From NCBI GenBank assembly GCA_036785705.1, contig JAWUZG010000032.1, positions 10,124,001 through 10,188,000 on the forward strand: 64,000 bases of DNA, written 5' to 3'. Source of the stretch: Acanthornis magna. Lineage: Eukaryota; Chordata; Aves; Passeriformes; Acanthizidae. This document shows, piece by piece, positions 25,001 through 37,600 of the stretch; position 1 is the first letter of the stretch; each line of letters opens with the position of its first letter. Position numbers and translations under genes: made by a program. A model generated the notes under the pieces. That model had not been told where the DNA came from. It saw only the letters and a list, made by a program, of their open reading frames with translations, and made no database searches.

Positions 25001-26496
25001 GTACAGTAGGGACCTTAATCAGAATGTGTAAAGGTCCCTGCTTTGCTAAATCAGCAGCTGCTCTTGGCTGGGAAAACTCCCTGGCACTTTTCTGTAGTTT
25101 TTCCCCCAGTACCACACTCTGGTTGTGTAGGGATAACGCTTTGGTCCCCAGGCAGTGTGTGGAGGTCTTCCTGGTGTGTGTGTCTGGCTGTACATATGCC
25201 TATCATATATCATAGTTTGGGAAACAGCATTAGGAAACTTTGCTCCTGTTTTTAAGATTGGCCAGATAGGTGCATAATCTTATAGGCTGCATAGTATCAT
25301 TTGGGATGAGCAAGCCTGATTTTAGGTAGTCTTATTTTACTCCTGCTTTGGTATCATGGGCCCAGTCGGCCGCTTCTAGGATGGATCCCACCACCTGGAA
25401 CATCTGGCTGTTTCTCCCTGCATCTTCCCCAATGCTACAACGGAAAGGGAGAGGAGAGGAAATAGCATGTAAATCCTACAGAGGTATAGCAGTCTCTGCC
25501 TGGATCCTGCACTGTGTGATCCACCCTCTGAAACAGCTGGAAAGCGGAAGAGGAGCATTTCCAGCTCTTTATTGCCTTTCCCCCCCAGTGTAAAAATCCC
25601 CATTTAGCTACAGTAGTAATCTTATTTTCATGATTAAAGATTGTCATACATTAATACTGTGATTAACACATAACTAAACCTTGACTCTGCTGGGCTGGTC
25701 TAGCTCTTTCTTTTCTGTATGTTGGAGAAAGTAATGAGTTTTCCAAAGAGATGAGAAACAGATAAGCAGTAGTGTTATCTTGTATCTGGGCAGCCAGAAG
25801 ATGAATATGGAAGAGGCAAAGAAGTGTATCAGTGCTACAGTTGGGAGGGGTGACTGCAGGACACAGTCTTGGACTAAACTTAAGTTTTGGTTGTTTTGAA
25901 TGACCTTAAGGATTGAAGGATGTGGACTTTAATATGAAACAGGTGTCTGCCCTGGTTTGCTTGATAAGGCATGCACAATGAAATCTCAAACTGAAATAGA
26001 TGTAATCATGTCTTCACAGCTACACAAGCAAATGCTACCATTCACAGACTACTGCTGACCACATGTGCACCTTAAGAAGCAGCAATCCACCCCCCAAAAG
26101 AAATCTGCTCCTAAATGTGTGATACTCATTAGAATTAAAAAAAAAAAAAAAAGGGAAAAAAAGAAGAAAAAAGGAGACGATGAGGGAGAGGCAGAGAGAC
26201 AAGTAAATTGATCTGTTGGGGAAGAAGGCTGAGGAACCTAGGACATCTTGGAGTTGTACTAAGGAAAGGAAGAAAGATAGGTATTTCACTTCTGTGATAT
26301 GTTATAGCTTGGGACTGACAATTTTGTATTTTTTCCCCAAATAACAGAATAAGCACTTTGGTAGAAACAAAAGTTGACATCGGCTACCTGGTTTATCAGT
26401 GATGTCTTGCCCCTGTACCAACATGTGTCTACTAATTTTGAATTTGTAATTTCAGGAAGTCAGGATGTATTAGTGATGCTATGACCACTGTATCTT
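22045..26496. other. Intronic block, no gene seen
   Basis: No recognised repeat family or coding exon was found. A purine-only run occurs at 26137-26175 (A16, then GGG and A/G mixtures). Open frames up to 116 codons (22951-23301) show no domain. A GT-rich patch lies near 24810-24835. Confidence 0.55.
26137..26175. repeat. Poly(A)/homopurine tract
   Basis: A run of 16 A is followed by GGG, seven A and mixed A/G with no pyrimidine for about 39 bases. It does not sit at the end of any element I recognise, so it may be a simple expansion or a retro-insert tail whose body is not identifiable. Confidence 0.8.
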
Positions 26497-27510
26497 GGAA
26501 TCAGAGAATCTTGGGTTGCAAGGGACCTTAAAGACCATCTAGTTACAACCACCCTGCCATGGGTAGGGATACCTTCCACTAGACCAAGTTGCTCAAAGTC
26601 CCATCCAACCTGGCCATGAATAATTCAAGGGATAGGGCATCCAAAACCTCTCTGGGAAAACTGTTCCAGTGCCTCACCACCCTCAAAGCAAAGAATTTCT
26701 TACTAATATCTCGTCTAAACCTTCCCTCTTTCAGTTTGAAGCCATTCCCCCTTGTCCTGTCACTACATGCTCTTGCAAAATGTCCATCTTCAGTTTTCTT
26801 GTAGGCTCCCTTCAGGTATGGAAAGGCTGCAATTAGATCACCCCAAAGCCTGCTCTTTTCCAGGCTGAATAGTCCCAATTCTTCCAGCCTTTCCTCCTAG
26901 GAGAGGTGCTCCATGCCTCTAGTTTACTTGATGGCCTCCTCTGGACTCAATCCAATGGGTTCATGTCCTTCCTGTGCTGGGACCCCAGAGCTGATGCAGC
27001 ACTGCAGGTGGGGTCTCACCAGAGCAGAGTAGAGGGGCGGAATCCCCTCCCTCCCCTGCTGCCCACCCTGCTTTGGATGCAGCCCAGGACACGTTTGGCT
27101 CTCTGGGCTGGGAGTGCTCATTGCTGGGTCATGTCCAGCCTCTCCTCCACCAGCACTGCCAAGTCCTTCTCTGCAGATCTCCCCTAGATCTGTTCATCCC
27201 CCACCCTGTCTTGATGCCTGTCAGGGATTGTCCTGACTGAGGTGCAGCACCTCCCATTTGGTCTTGTTGAACCTCATGAGATTCCCACAGGCCCAATTCA
27301 TGAGCTTGTCCAGGTTGCTCTGGAAGCCATCCTGTCCTTCAGGTGTGACAACCACACCATTCAGCTCAGTGTCATCCACAAATGTGCTGAGGGTGCACTC
27401 AATCCCTTTGTTTCTGTCATTAATGAAGATACTAAATAACACTGGTCCCAACACAGACCCCTGAGGTGCACCACTTGTCACCGGTGTCCATCAGGAGGCT
27501 CATCCATTGC
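26497..27510 (-). mobile_element. CR1 LINE, 5'-truncated
   Basis: The 3' end lies at the left (GGTTGCAAGGGACC on the minus-strand tail side, about 26500) and the element runs rightward in reverse to RT block B near 27480. On the minus strand 27221-27481 encodes the RT core with block B ([20 protein letters not shown]) and the catalytic box FVDD at 27371-27382. The C-terminal domain is readable at 26579-26878. The two frames are no longer joined. It belongs to the same subfamily as the copy at 37988-39775. Confidence 0.93.
27221..27481 (-). pseudogene. CR1 reverse-transcriptase core fragment with intact FVDD box
   Basis: About 86 codons are open and contain RT blocks B and C in order, with the two adjacent Asp residues of the catalytic box retained. 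It lacks block A and the fingers domain because of 5' truncation, and lacks a linked C-terminus because of a stop, so it cannot make an enzyme. It is the best-preserved RT core in the window. Confidence 0.85.
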
Positions 27511-28979
27511 AAGAGCAGGGTGATTAATGATACTAGTCTTCTGAAAACAGTTTTCCCTTTAATTTAATTAATGTGAAATACCTGAAAGGTAGCAGCCCTT
27601 GATGTTGAGTGGTCTAACTGCAACTGATAGACAACAACCAGATTGTGTGCTGGCATCCAGCACATCTGGAGGGGTCGCTTTAAGACAATTTAATGATTTA
27701 TTTCTCATGTCTTCAGTACTTTCGGTTGAACTTAGAGGGTAGTGATTTGCCCGAAGTGCTAACTGTGATGGGCTTTTGCTAATTCAGCTGCTTGTTTGCC
27801 AGAAATTATAGTCAGGGTATCTGATTTTTTTCAGGTATGCACTGTTCTGCCATGATGCTGGGTATAAATGTAGCTTTAAGATTTCTAGCAATCCTATACA
27901 AGTGCCAGAAGCAATTATTAATCATTGTCATCCAGAAAATTTGTTATTGTTCTGGTAGTGCTACTTTGAGATTCATACTTCTTGATTTCACTTTAAGAAA
28001 GAATCAGTCTGGATGTTAAGTTATTGGACAGACACTTGAGATACAATTAACCTTTGTGTGCTGCAACTCTGGAGAAGCTGGAGTCTGCCTGTACCTCAGG
28101 TCTGCTTTTGTTAAATTGAGATAATGCTTTTCTCTTCCTTTCAGTTGTCCATCTTCTTTCTTCAGATCGTTTCTTGTCTCAGTGTCACTCCTTTCCTATG
28201 GGTTTGGATAATCTCTGATTGCTTTGGTCCCAAGAATCCATGGTCTCAGTGGGGGTTTCAGGGCTCAGTGCTGCAAGGCGAAGCAGTAATAATAAAAAAT
28301 CCAAATAACCAGCTTTGTTGATGTCTGCAGCTGGGTCTGACTTCACCCTCTGTACCAAAATACGAACTGTGTTTCAGGTTCTGTCTGGCCTGCTACTTCC
28401 TGGGGAGTGAAACCTTATGCTTTGTTCAAGGTGATAATTTCTTAAGAATCAGATATGAATACAAATAATTGTGGCAAAGAAAGATATAAATCTATTGTAT
28501 ATGATACATGGTATTAGGAATTGCTGCTTTACAGTGGTAGTTTAACAGCAAGTTCAACACTTTGAGCTCATGAGAAAGGTTCATGTTTGCTGCTTTTAAA
28601 CTCAGATGTTTGATGTAGTTATCTCAGTTACCTAATTCAATTAGGTAACACATCTTCCACATAGACATAATTTTGTCATTTACCAAAATGTGTTGCTGAT
28701 AATATCCTTGAATCTCTCCACTTGCATTTTCTGTCCAAAGTCAGCCAGGCAGCTCAGCGCTGTACCCAGAGGCAAAGATCCCATGGTGTGGATTTGATAT
28801 GTGGTTGCATGTTGTGAAGTTATTTGAGACCACATACACATTTGAAACAGCTAGTGACTAGCATTTCTTCTTGTGTTGAAATTTCATGCTTTGGTGTTTG
28901 ATGGCATTGTTCATTGCATGAGCAGGGAGCATGTTTAAGAAAACTCTATTTGCATTAAAATGCCCTCCAAAAGAAGATT
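27511..28979. other. Intronic block, no gene seen
   Basis: Single-copy-looking AT-rich DNA. The only notable structure is a near-perfect palindrome at 28627-28649. No coding region can be supported. Confidence 0.55.
28627..28649. repeat. Palindrome, 11-bp arms around one base
   Basis: GTTACCTAATT and AATTAGGTAAC flank a single C. The arms are exact. Palindromes of this size are known as slippage products and occasionally as homeodomain-type dimer sites (two TAATT cores face each other here). Function is not shown. Confidence 0.75.
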
Positions 28980-29555
28980 ATAGAATAGTCATTGGGATTG
29001 TAAAAGGCCTTTGAGATCATTGACTATAACTTACCCAACACTGCGAAGTCCACCACTAAACCATGTCTCTAAATCCCACATCTATGACACACCTGTTCAA
29101 TACCTCTAGGGATGGTGACTCCACCACTTCCTTGGGCAGTCTGTCCCAGTGCTTGACAACCCTTTCCATGAAGACGTTGTTCATGATATCCAATCTAAAC
29201 CTCCCCCAACACTTCTTGAGGCCACTTCCTCTTCTCCTATTGCTTTTTACCCAGAAGAAGAGGCTGACCCCCACCTGGCTGCAATCTCCTTTCAGGCAAT
29301 AACAGCAGTAAGGTCCCCTTGAGCCTCTTTTCTCCAGGCTACACAACCCCAGCTCCCTCAGGTGCCCCTCACAGGACTTGTGCACCAGACCCTTCACCAG
29401 CTCCATTGCCCTTCTCTGGACTCACTCCAGCACCTCAATGTCCTTCTTGCAGCGAGGGGCCCAGAACTGGACACAGCACTCGAGGCGCAGCCTCACCAGT
29501 GTTGAGTACAGGGGGACGATCACTGCTAACCCATGTGCTGCTCTTTGGCCATCTT
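28980..29555 (-). mobile_element. CR1 LINE, 3' fragment
   Basis: The decayed 3' tail (TATAGAATAGTCATTGGGATTG) is at the left. Minus-strand 29056-29406 encodes the CR1 C-terminal region, with ...ELVKGLVHKSCEGHLRELGL and VKHWDRLPKEVVESPSLEV. It resembles the copy at 20604-21868 more than the one at 26497-27510. It is 5' truncated before the RT catalytic box. Confidence 0.92.
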
Positions 29556-29840
29556 TGAATTGTTTAAATAATGCAGATTCACACAATTTATTGCTCTAAA
29601 GGTAAGTTTTTATTTCTTACATAATTGTGAATGCTTGGTCCTATATCCTATGGTATTTTATTTTCCTTTAGTTCATATTTTTAATGTCACTCAAGGCTTT
29701 ATTGCTAAGAAGTGGAGATATCCGCTGATGTTTTGGATGGAAATCCCTACTGCACTGGTGGAGTGATCATGAATTTGCCTTTTGGGGTTCTGTCTTCAGA
29801 AAAATGTCATCCAAAAAGCAGTTTTCCCTGCTGGTCATGA

Positions 29841-30238
29841 TGCCTAAAAGCAGGCTACCTGGAACAGAGGCCAAGACAAATTAGGAGTTTAAAAAGCAGA
29901 CAAATTTATTCAAGGCTTTCAAGGTACATTTGGGCAAGCAAAGTCTCCCTCGGGGACTACACCCAAAATGGACACCATGTCACGAGCTCTTCACCTTTTA
30001 TAAGTTCTGTTCCATTAGCATATTGGCCCTTAATGCTCCAATCGCACTTTTAGGTGATGATGTTAAGCACCCCAGGCCTGCTCCCCCCATCTCACAGTTG
30101 TTTACTTATTTTCGGGCCCTAGGGCAATGAAGGTGTCTTTGAATTGCTATTCAGAGGTAGTTGTTTTGGCTAAAGGTGCTGGGAACAGAGGTTTTTAGCA
30201 TCTTATAAGAAGCACAGAACTACACCAAGTTACAGATA
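29841..30238 (-). mobile_element. Solo LTR, short type (about 400 bp), family not named
   Basis: Read on the minus strand, the segment has the order expected of an LTR: a TATA motif (TTATAAAA, 29996-30003), then an AATAAA signal about 90 bases later (29905-29910), then a U5-like end closing at GGCA. A 5-bp direct repeat CATGA occurs at 29836-29840 and 30239-30243 and fits a target duplication, although with these boundaries the 5' end reads TA rather than TG. No internal retroviral sequence lies next to it. It is unrelated to the other two LTRs here. A gamma-like or ERVK-like class is possible; I cannot tell. Confidence 0.62.
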
Positions 30239-31181
30239 CATGAAGAGTAAAAACTAGAAATTATTAAGGCATCAGTCAAGGTGGCCATGTAGTTCTTCTG
30301 ATAAAGGAGTACTTTGTTCAGTTCCTCTCTAAGCACATGTTTTTATTTTTTTTGGATATAATTTAATTTTTTAATCATCAAAAAATGTTGAAGAGAGTTA
30401 CTACAAACCTTTTTTTGCAGAGTTTATATTAACAAATTTAATCAATATACAGAAAAGAGATGATTTTAATACTTTTTTTTAGCCACAGACGATCTGCAAA
30501 TAACACTAAGAATAAATGCTTCTCCAGCTTCAACAAAAGAGATTTAAAAATTCCTGTTGACATTTTCTGTTAATTTTCTCTATTGTTTTAGTTCACTGAA
30601 AGCTTGAAACCAAGGCCACACTTCTTCATGAGACATTTAATATGAAGATCTTTTTTTGTCTGCTTATAAAGGAAAACTAAAATAGTTCTTCAAAGAGATC
30701 TTCTGATTTTTTAACATTCTTGTTCTGTGGACCTTGCTACTTACTGTAAAGCTGCATTAAAATAATTTTCTTGCTAATGTAGAATTCAGATTATATTAGA
30801 ATGAATAGTTTCTATACGTTCTGGACCTTACTTGGCCCTTAATTAGACACCACAAACCTTGGTTTAGTGTATAATAAGGTGCATACTCCAAAATACAATT
30901 TTCTTTCCAAGTACAGCCATTTCAGTCTTCTGTGCCCTGAAGTACAGGAAGTTACTGAAAAATTAGTGGCTGCTTTAGAAGCCCTAATGAGTCGTATACT
31001 TTCAGCAGTTTAACAAGTGGTGCCTGCAAAAATTCCTTTGTTATAGCCAGTCATAATCTTTGTATACAAGAGGCATGTTCTGCACATATCAAGGGATTTG
31101 CTTCATTTTTCTATTTAACCTCAGCAGGGAGGGCATGCTTCAGATTAACAAATATACATGGAGTTACACTCAGCTAAGGGA

Positions 31182-31229
31182 ATGTGTGTGTATATATATA
31201 TATGTGTGTGTGTGTGTATATATGTATGT
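31182..31229. repeat. Compound (TG)n/(TA)n microsatellite
   Basis: Alternating TG and TA blocks run for about 48 bases. This alternating purine-pyrimidine tract is likely to be length-polymorphic and has Z-DNA potential. Confidence 0.9.
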
Positions 31230-32468
31230 TTTTATACTGATGGTATTTTGACAATAATAGCAACTTGTGACTAAGTGTCTCATTATAAAGGTTAAAAAAC
31301 TTGAGTTCCTCAGAGCTCCTGTAAGGAGCCATGGAACTGTGTCAGCTTTTTGAAGGGATTACTTAGCAATGTCCAGAGAACTTAATGTTCAGAAGAACAG
31401 AAAAATGCATGACAAAAGTAATAGAAGCATTAGGCAAAATATTTAATCTGTGAAAAAGATACCAGTTTGTGACTCTGGCAATGTACTTTTACAGGACCCA
31501 GTGAGTTCTCATTGCCTTTAGTCCTTCAGTTTTGCCTCCATTTGTTAATTTATGCCACTCACACTTTCCTTTTCCTGCTTGTTCTATTCTGCAGTGAAAA
31601 TGAGGTATTTGGTATATGTTGATAGCATAGTAAGTGCAGAGATTTCATTAGAAATATAATACCTACAACATTAAATAATCCTAGAAGTTGATTTTTTTTT
31701 GAAGCATAGTGTGGTGATAGAGCAGAATCTTAAGAGTATAATTATTGATCTCTTTGTTTTGAATGGTCTGTGGTGGTATATGTGTAAGTGTGTTTAAAGA
31801 TCCAAGTTTGTCTTTTAAAATACATTTTGTAGCAGCTAGCACATGGGGTTTCCTGCAGTGAGTAAGATAGCAGAGGTGGGTGTTTTTAGTGTATTGGAAA
31901 TTTGTACGAGGAGAAGGAAAATTGGATTTTGCAATCACTTGTTCCATTACTGTTTGCATACATTTTTACAAGCGTAAGAGGCAGAGATAAGAGTGGATGA
32001 TGTGGTAGTGAGGGAATGAAGAATGTTATGGAAATGGGAACAGTTTGGGCCTTTTAGTAGCCTCTGTCCAGATTTTTTTTTCATTTACTGTGCTATTTTA
32101 AGATGAAGATTTGTATAAAAGGACAACATTTTAAGAAGTGCTAGATGGAGTCTTCTGAAAGTCCTTCACAATTTGCTCAATATTTTAGTGTGCTGTTTGT
32201 GCTGTTTGTTCAGCAGTTCCCCCGATTTTTAATTCACCACCAAATTTTCCTGTAGGCTGGCATGGAAAATATGCATAGGAGTGTTTGTTTTCTATAAACC
32301 CAGAAGGCACAGCGAAAAGGGTACTTGCTACTGCCGCTTTCAAGTGAATATGTTTGAGGTGGGGGCTTGTTTCATTAATATGCCTTGGTAACCCCTGGCT
32401 GAGGGAACAGAGGGATTGGGAAACCTCTAAGTATTGTTTAAACATCTTACAAAGCATTTTTCTGAATC

Positions 32469-32525
32469 TATGTATATATATAGATAGATATATAATAGAT
32501 CATCTATGAAATATGCATATATATG
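32469..32525. repeat. TA/GATA-rich simple repeat
   Basis: TATATA and GATA words alternate, ending in a GCATATATATG run. This is degenerate simple sequence. Confidence 0.75.
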
Positions 32526-33919
32526 ATTTCTATAGCTAGCAGCCTTGTATTATCAGTGGTTTCTGGCACAGATATAAGCCATGCTGCATTCCTGCTTGCC
32601 GTCTGTCATTTCACCTCATCTTTCATCGCACGTTGTCTCTGCACTCTTGTTCTTTCCCATTTACTTCCCTCCACATCCAACTTCATATCCTCTCTTCTCC
32701 TCAGCCTCAGAACTCTTGTCCTGACAATTCCTGCTTTTGTTTGTGTAGTCCCAGCTCCTTAAAGAACAATCCATTAGAGACTGAGAAAGCTGTTCTTGAG
32801 ACTCCCATCCTTCCTCCAGTCACACCACACCTTTGGCTGAGGCAAGCAGCTGTGTATAATCCCACACACATTTTAAACAGCATGCATCCTTCTGTTTTAA
32901 CTGTAAAAGGAACAGCTGTGTCCTTGTAATTCCCAAAAATAACCCCTTTCCAAACATGCTAAAAAGTATTTTGTTTCTAGTGAAACAAATAAGGAATTTA
33001 TAGGTCAATCTTTAATGAAGATGAAAGAATCAGACCACTTAGAAATAGCTTTGAAAAGTCATGTCAGGATAACTTGAGAGTTACTTGGATCAAATGTTTG
33101 GCCGAGCTGTGGTCAGAACAGGACCCAAAACATGGGTTTTTTTTCCTGGGGAACGTGTGTTAGAGTAGTCTGTGACTGTGACTATGAACTTTTTACTGCT
33201 GGGGAATTGACAGGTAAAGCTCAGTGGCTCCAGTTTCTATCAATTGCTTTATAGTCCTTGTTAGAAAAGAGAGGTTGGATATAGCTGAGTATTTCCATTT
33301 TCTAGGATGGTCTGAGCTTTTTAAAATCTGCTCTTATAACTTTGAAGTGGGACTGTCAGGGCTTTTTCTTATTCCTGAATTTTGCACAAAATGAATGCAG
33401 TATGCCTATTACTAATGTATTTTTTAATAATTTAGTGGAATTAGTCCCAACAATGTCTGGTAGAAGAAAACTAAGAAAGGAAGTAGATGAAGAGTGCCCT
33501 CATACACAGCTCTAGAAATATTCTTGTGTATTTACGTAGACCTTACATGCAGTGGTCAATTAGACATGACCTGGGAAGCGAAGATGTCCTTGAAATCTCC
33601 AGGTGCACAGTCCTAGAGGGGGCATCAGAAGTGACTGCATTCACTTCCCAGACATACCTCCCAAGGAATACAGTTAGGATAAAGAGACTTATATTTATCA
33701 AAACACTAATTGCACTGAAGAAACTTAATGATGTGCTACTGTGACCTCCTGTGCTATTGCTCTAGCAGCCAGGATACCTGTTGGAGTTCTAGGGAGGACT
33801 AAACACCTAGACAAATATATGCATAGGTGCAAATAAGCTAGTTAGAAGTGCATAGAAAACCAAATTTGTTTTGAAGAGTGTATTTTTTTATTTTCCTAAA
33901 AAACCCCTTCCTTTTTACC

Positions 33920-33939
33920 TTTTTTTTTTTTTTTTTTTT
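33920..33939. repeat. T20 homopolymer
   Basis: Twenty consecutive T. No retro-insert body with a matching poly(A) orientation is recognisable to its left. Confidence 0.85.
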
Positions 33940-34436
33940 GGATTTTGATTCTTATGTTAAGGTGTAATGAGACCCTTGGTGACAATTGTCAAAGTAGGAT
34001 GTTCTGCTTCTCCAAAACTAGTAAGTCAATATAACAGTAGGAAATGCTTATTTACAGTAAGCTGCAAGAAATAGGGAGTAACCACTGCAAAGGTATTGCC
34101 TGAGGAAAGAATTTGAGGAGGCAAATTTAGAGGGGATAATTGTCTCTGGTGGTATGTTTGATGAGGACCTTGCTTACAAGATAGAAACAGCTGTCCCTAT
34201 GTTCCTTGTGTACAAGAAAGCCAATGGAATAATTTAGGCAAGGAAGTTTTCTGTAGGATCATTTGTTTAATATTTGGTTCATCAGCACCTAGTTCTTTTT
34301 GCTTGTGAAGGAAACTGTTTTCTTTGGAAGTGAAGATGTTGAAAACATTTATTTCAGCCATCTCTGCAATACCTGTGTACTCTGGTCTACATGTAATGAC
34401 ATATTGCCCACTCTGTAACTGCTAAGAAGTAGTTTT

Positions 34437-34647
34437 CCTATTCACTGACTGCCCAGGGAGGTGAAGTGGTGAAATCATCATCCCTAGAGGTATTGAAAAG
34501 ATGTGTGATAGATGTGGGACTGAGAGACCTGGCTTAGCGGTGGACTCGGCAAGTGCTGAGTTGGCTGGTTTTGGCTGGAATAGGTTAATGGTTGGCTTGA
34601 GAATCTTATAGGCCTTTTTCAATCTAAAATGATTCTGTGATTCTAAG
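34437..34647 (+). mobile_element. CR1 LINE, short 3' tail fragment
   Basis: The segment contains the C-terminal LPREVVKSSSLEVLKRCV-like coding remnant (34450-34510) and the 3' non-coding end TTTTTCAATCTAAAATGATTCTGTGATTCT at 34615-34645, given here only by position and character. It is strongly 5' truncated and matches the same subfamily as 28980-29555. Confidence 0.82.
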
Positions 34648-37600
34648 ACAAGTGTTTCAAAGTTTTTTACTAAAACTTTCCAAAGAAATCTACTCAAACA
34701 TAGTGAGTGGTCAATTGTATTAGTTTACCTTATAGGAATTTGCAAATGGCTAAGAATACATACAATTTAATGTCAGTTATTTTCAAATTAGGATGTTTCT
34801 GAGTTTTATCTTAGATTAAAATATCACTGTGCTACAGCTAAATTTTTTATGATTTAGGAATGGATTGCAGACAGAGCCAAAGGGTTGAGCTTTTCTTTCC
34901 TATGTACTTATTAACCTATATGGAGACCCTTGGGTCTTCCATTTTAATGAAAATTGGTGGAGACTTAAATCTCTCAAAATGTCCCAGAATGTGGTGTTGT
35001 GGAAGAAAAGAAAGGCAGCATATTAATAAGAGGTGATATTTGTTTAGGCTTTTTTAAAAATGATATTCTGTTGAATTTAATTTATTAACTGTATTTCTTG
35101 TCTCTGAAAAATCTAATCCTGATTAAACAGTAGAAGTTTACCTTGTAATACATAATGAAAAAGATGAAAAGTGTGGTGTGTTAAGTGTGATGCTCTATAG
35201 AGACTCATGGTGATATCCTTCCCCCAGCGAAGTCAGTAGGTACTCTCCTCGCTGCTTTCGGTCCATTTGTGGTCTTCCTGAAAGAGAGATGAAATGCTGA
35301 ATGTATGGAATGCCTCTGCTGATACTGGTGTGGTGATATGGTATCTAACTGGTGATATGGTATCTAACCACGTGCTGTAGCTTTGATGCAGCCCCCAGCA
35401 TGCTGAATTGCAGGAGTCTACTGTGCTTTGCAGACACATAGGTGTGTCTGTCCCTCCTTGCCTTCATTTTTGCAGGAACTTAGTGCCAGAGCTCACTCAG
35501 CAGGTCAGATACTTGTGAAATCAGATTTGTGTTGGTGCCAGAAAGAAAACCAAACCCTTCTGAATGTCTGCCTATGGTGTTATGTAGTGCATGTAGGCTA
35601 AAAAGAGTAAGATGCCCTCTAGTCACTACTGCTATGCGTGTGCTGATTACTGTTTTTTCGGATGTAGCCCCAAAGTGGAAAAGGAGAAGATTTGGATGTA
35701 AGTGACCAAAAATAGTGTATTTTAAAATTGTGCTTAATTAGAAAATTCTTACTCATTTTCCCCTCTGAGAAAAACCCCACAACCAAAGCCAAAGAACCAA
35801 ACTCCCAAATCATTCTGTTTATTTAAAAATTTTCATTTGATTACAGAGTGGATCATACCCAGTTAGGTTCCTAATCATATGTCTTAACTAGTGAGCTATG
35901 AAGTCAATTTGTTAATTTCAAATATGCTGAGTTAGTAAATTCAGTATTTTTTGTATCAGCTGCATCATCTGTGGGAGGGAATTTATCCAGATACTCCTGA
36001 TCCTTATGGCTAAGGATCTTGCATGAGGAATGTAAATTTGAATCCTGAAACCTGGTTTTGATGCCAAGTGTTATCATGTCACAGGTGAGAGTCTTGACCA
36101 CTCCTTACTGGCAATTTATGCAGTCTTTCTGTGGTGTGTTTAAATGTGTTTTATATACTGTGTACATGTGTATGTATTTGTGCATGCGTCCACCAGTGTA
36201 TTTGTTATAAATCAGTTCAGAAATTTCAGTGTGTGAAATTAGGTCATTGGAGAAGATTCTGTGATGCACAGAAGAGAATTTGCATATAAAAGGGAAGGGA
36301 ATTAATAAAGCTTTACGTCAGCATTGTACCTGCACAGTTCTGGACTGTTTCAGACATTACAATCAACTCTACAGGTGTGACATTGACAGTCAGAAATACA
36401 GAGATTTGTCCTCAGCTGTCACCATCCTGAGTCTTCTGCAGTGCCACGCCTTGAGAATTTCATCTCTTACCAAGGGAGCTCAGTGTTGGAAAGGAAATAC
36501 CAGTAGTTAAAAGTGTGCAAAATTCAATCCTCTGCCCACAATTCCCTGTCTAAACTCCTTGGAGGAATACTTCTTTTTGTGAGACCATGGCTTTTACATT
36601 CATGAAGCCCCATAATGTGTCACACAGTGGTAGAGACTGCTATTTTGATTCCCTAGTGGCCAAACAGTCCTAACAAGTGTGGTTTGTCTTTCTTATTTAT
36701 TAATTTTCTTTATTTTGAATTGTATCTTCTTACAGTGAATATATTGAGAAATGGAAAGGACAAACTTCCTTGCAGGAAATGAGAAGGGATACAGTATCAC
36801 AAAGATGTGTGTTTGCGGATGAGTGAGGTATAATGGGTGGGTGTGTCTGCCCTTTCCAAAATAGTTGTCTCAAATAGAGCCGTCTGCAGAAACTGTGCTC
36901 TCAAGTGCTTTCCCTGTCAAGTGCCCCAAGACCTGCTGAAGCAGAGTGGGAGATGTGGTAATGAGAATGCCCTGCTTGTGTGTTTTGGTGCCTGTGTGTC
37001 TCCTGGTGCACCTTCCAGCTGTGCATGGACCTGTGCCTGCAAATCTGCTCTTTTTGGATTTTCAGGCTTTTGTTGTAAATAGGGCTTTGTGGACCTCTAA
37101 AGGCCTCACAGACACCTTCAGTGAGAGGTAGACACAAACGTGTGCAAGCTATAACTTTTGAGCAAGGTAGGGACTCATCCTTAGAAGATTTTGGCTTCTG
37201 AATGCTTTGAGATCTTGGATGAGAGATGATAAGGAAGTGTGAAGTATTGCAACCGGGGATCAGATAATGGTTTCTTCTTGTGCAATTTTGTTAATTCCTT
37301 TATTTCGTGTAAGGTAAATTGCTCCCCGTGCCTTCAAGCAATCTTAATTTAATGTAGTCATGACTTTGACTGACTGAAGAACTAATAAACTCCAGCCACC
37401 ACTTCTCATCATCTGGCTTAAGAATGATGAGCCTTTAGGTACCCTTCTCTCCATTCCTTCTTGCACTACAGCTCCCTGAGAATATGGACCCTCAAAGTAT
37501 AATGACAGTGCTTGTGTTTGCACATCCGAGGGCCACAACTCAGACAGTGGTAGGAAAAGGGGTTGTGTTGTTTGGTTTTGGATTTATTTGTAAATTCATG

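Larger units (their letters stand above)
30239..34436. other. Intronic AT-rich block with microsatellites
   Basis: Contains a (TG)n(TA)n(TG)n microsatellite at 31182-31229, a TA/GATA-rich stretch at 32469-32525 and a T20 tract at 33920-33939. The open frame at 31060-31251 is a reading of the microsatellite. No coding exon was found. Confidence 0.6.

Noticed and set aside
31060..31251. 63-codon + frame with alternating Ile/Tyr/Val/Cys
   Set aside because: It is a translation of the TG/TA microsatellite.
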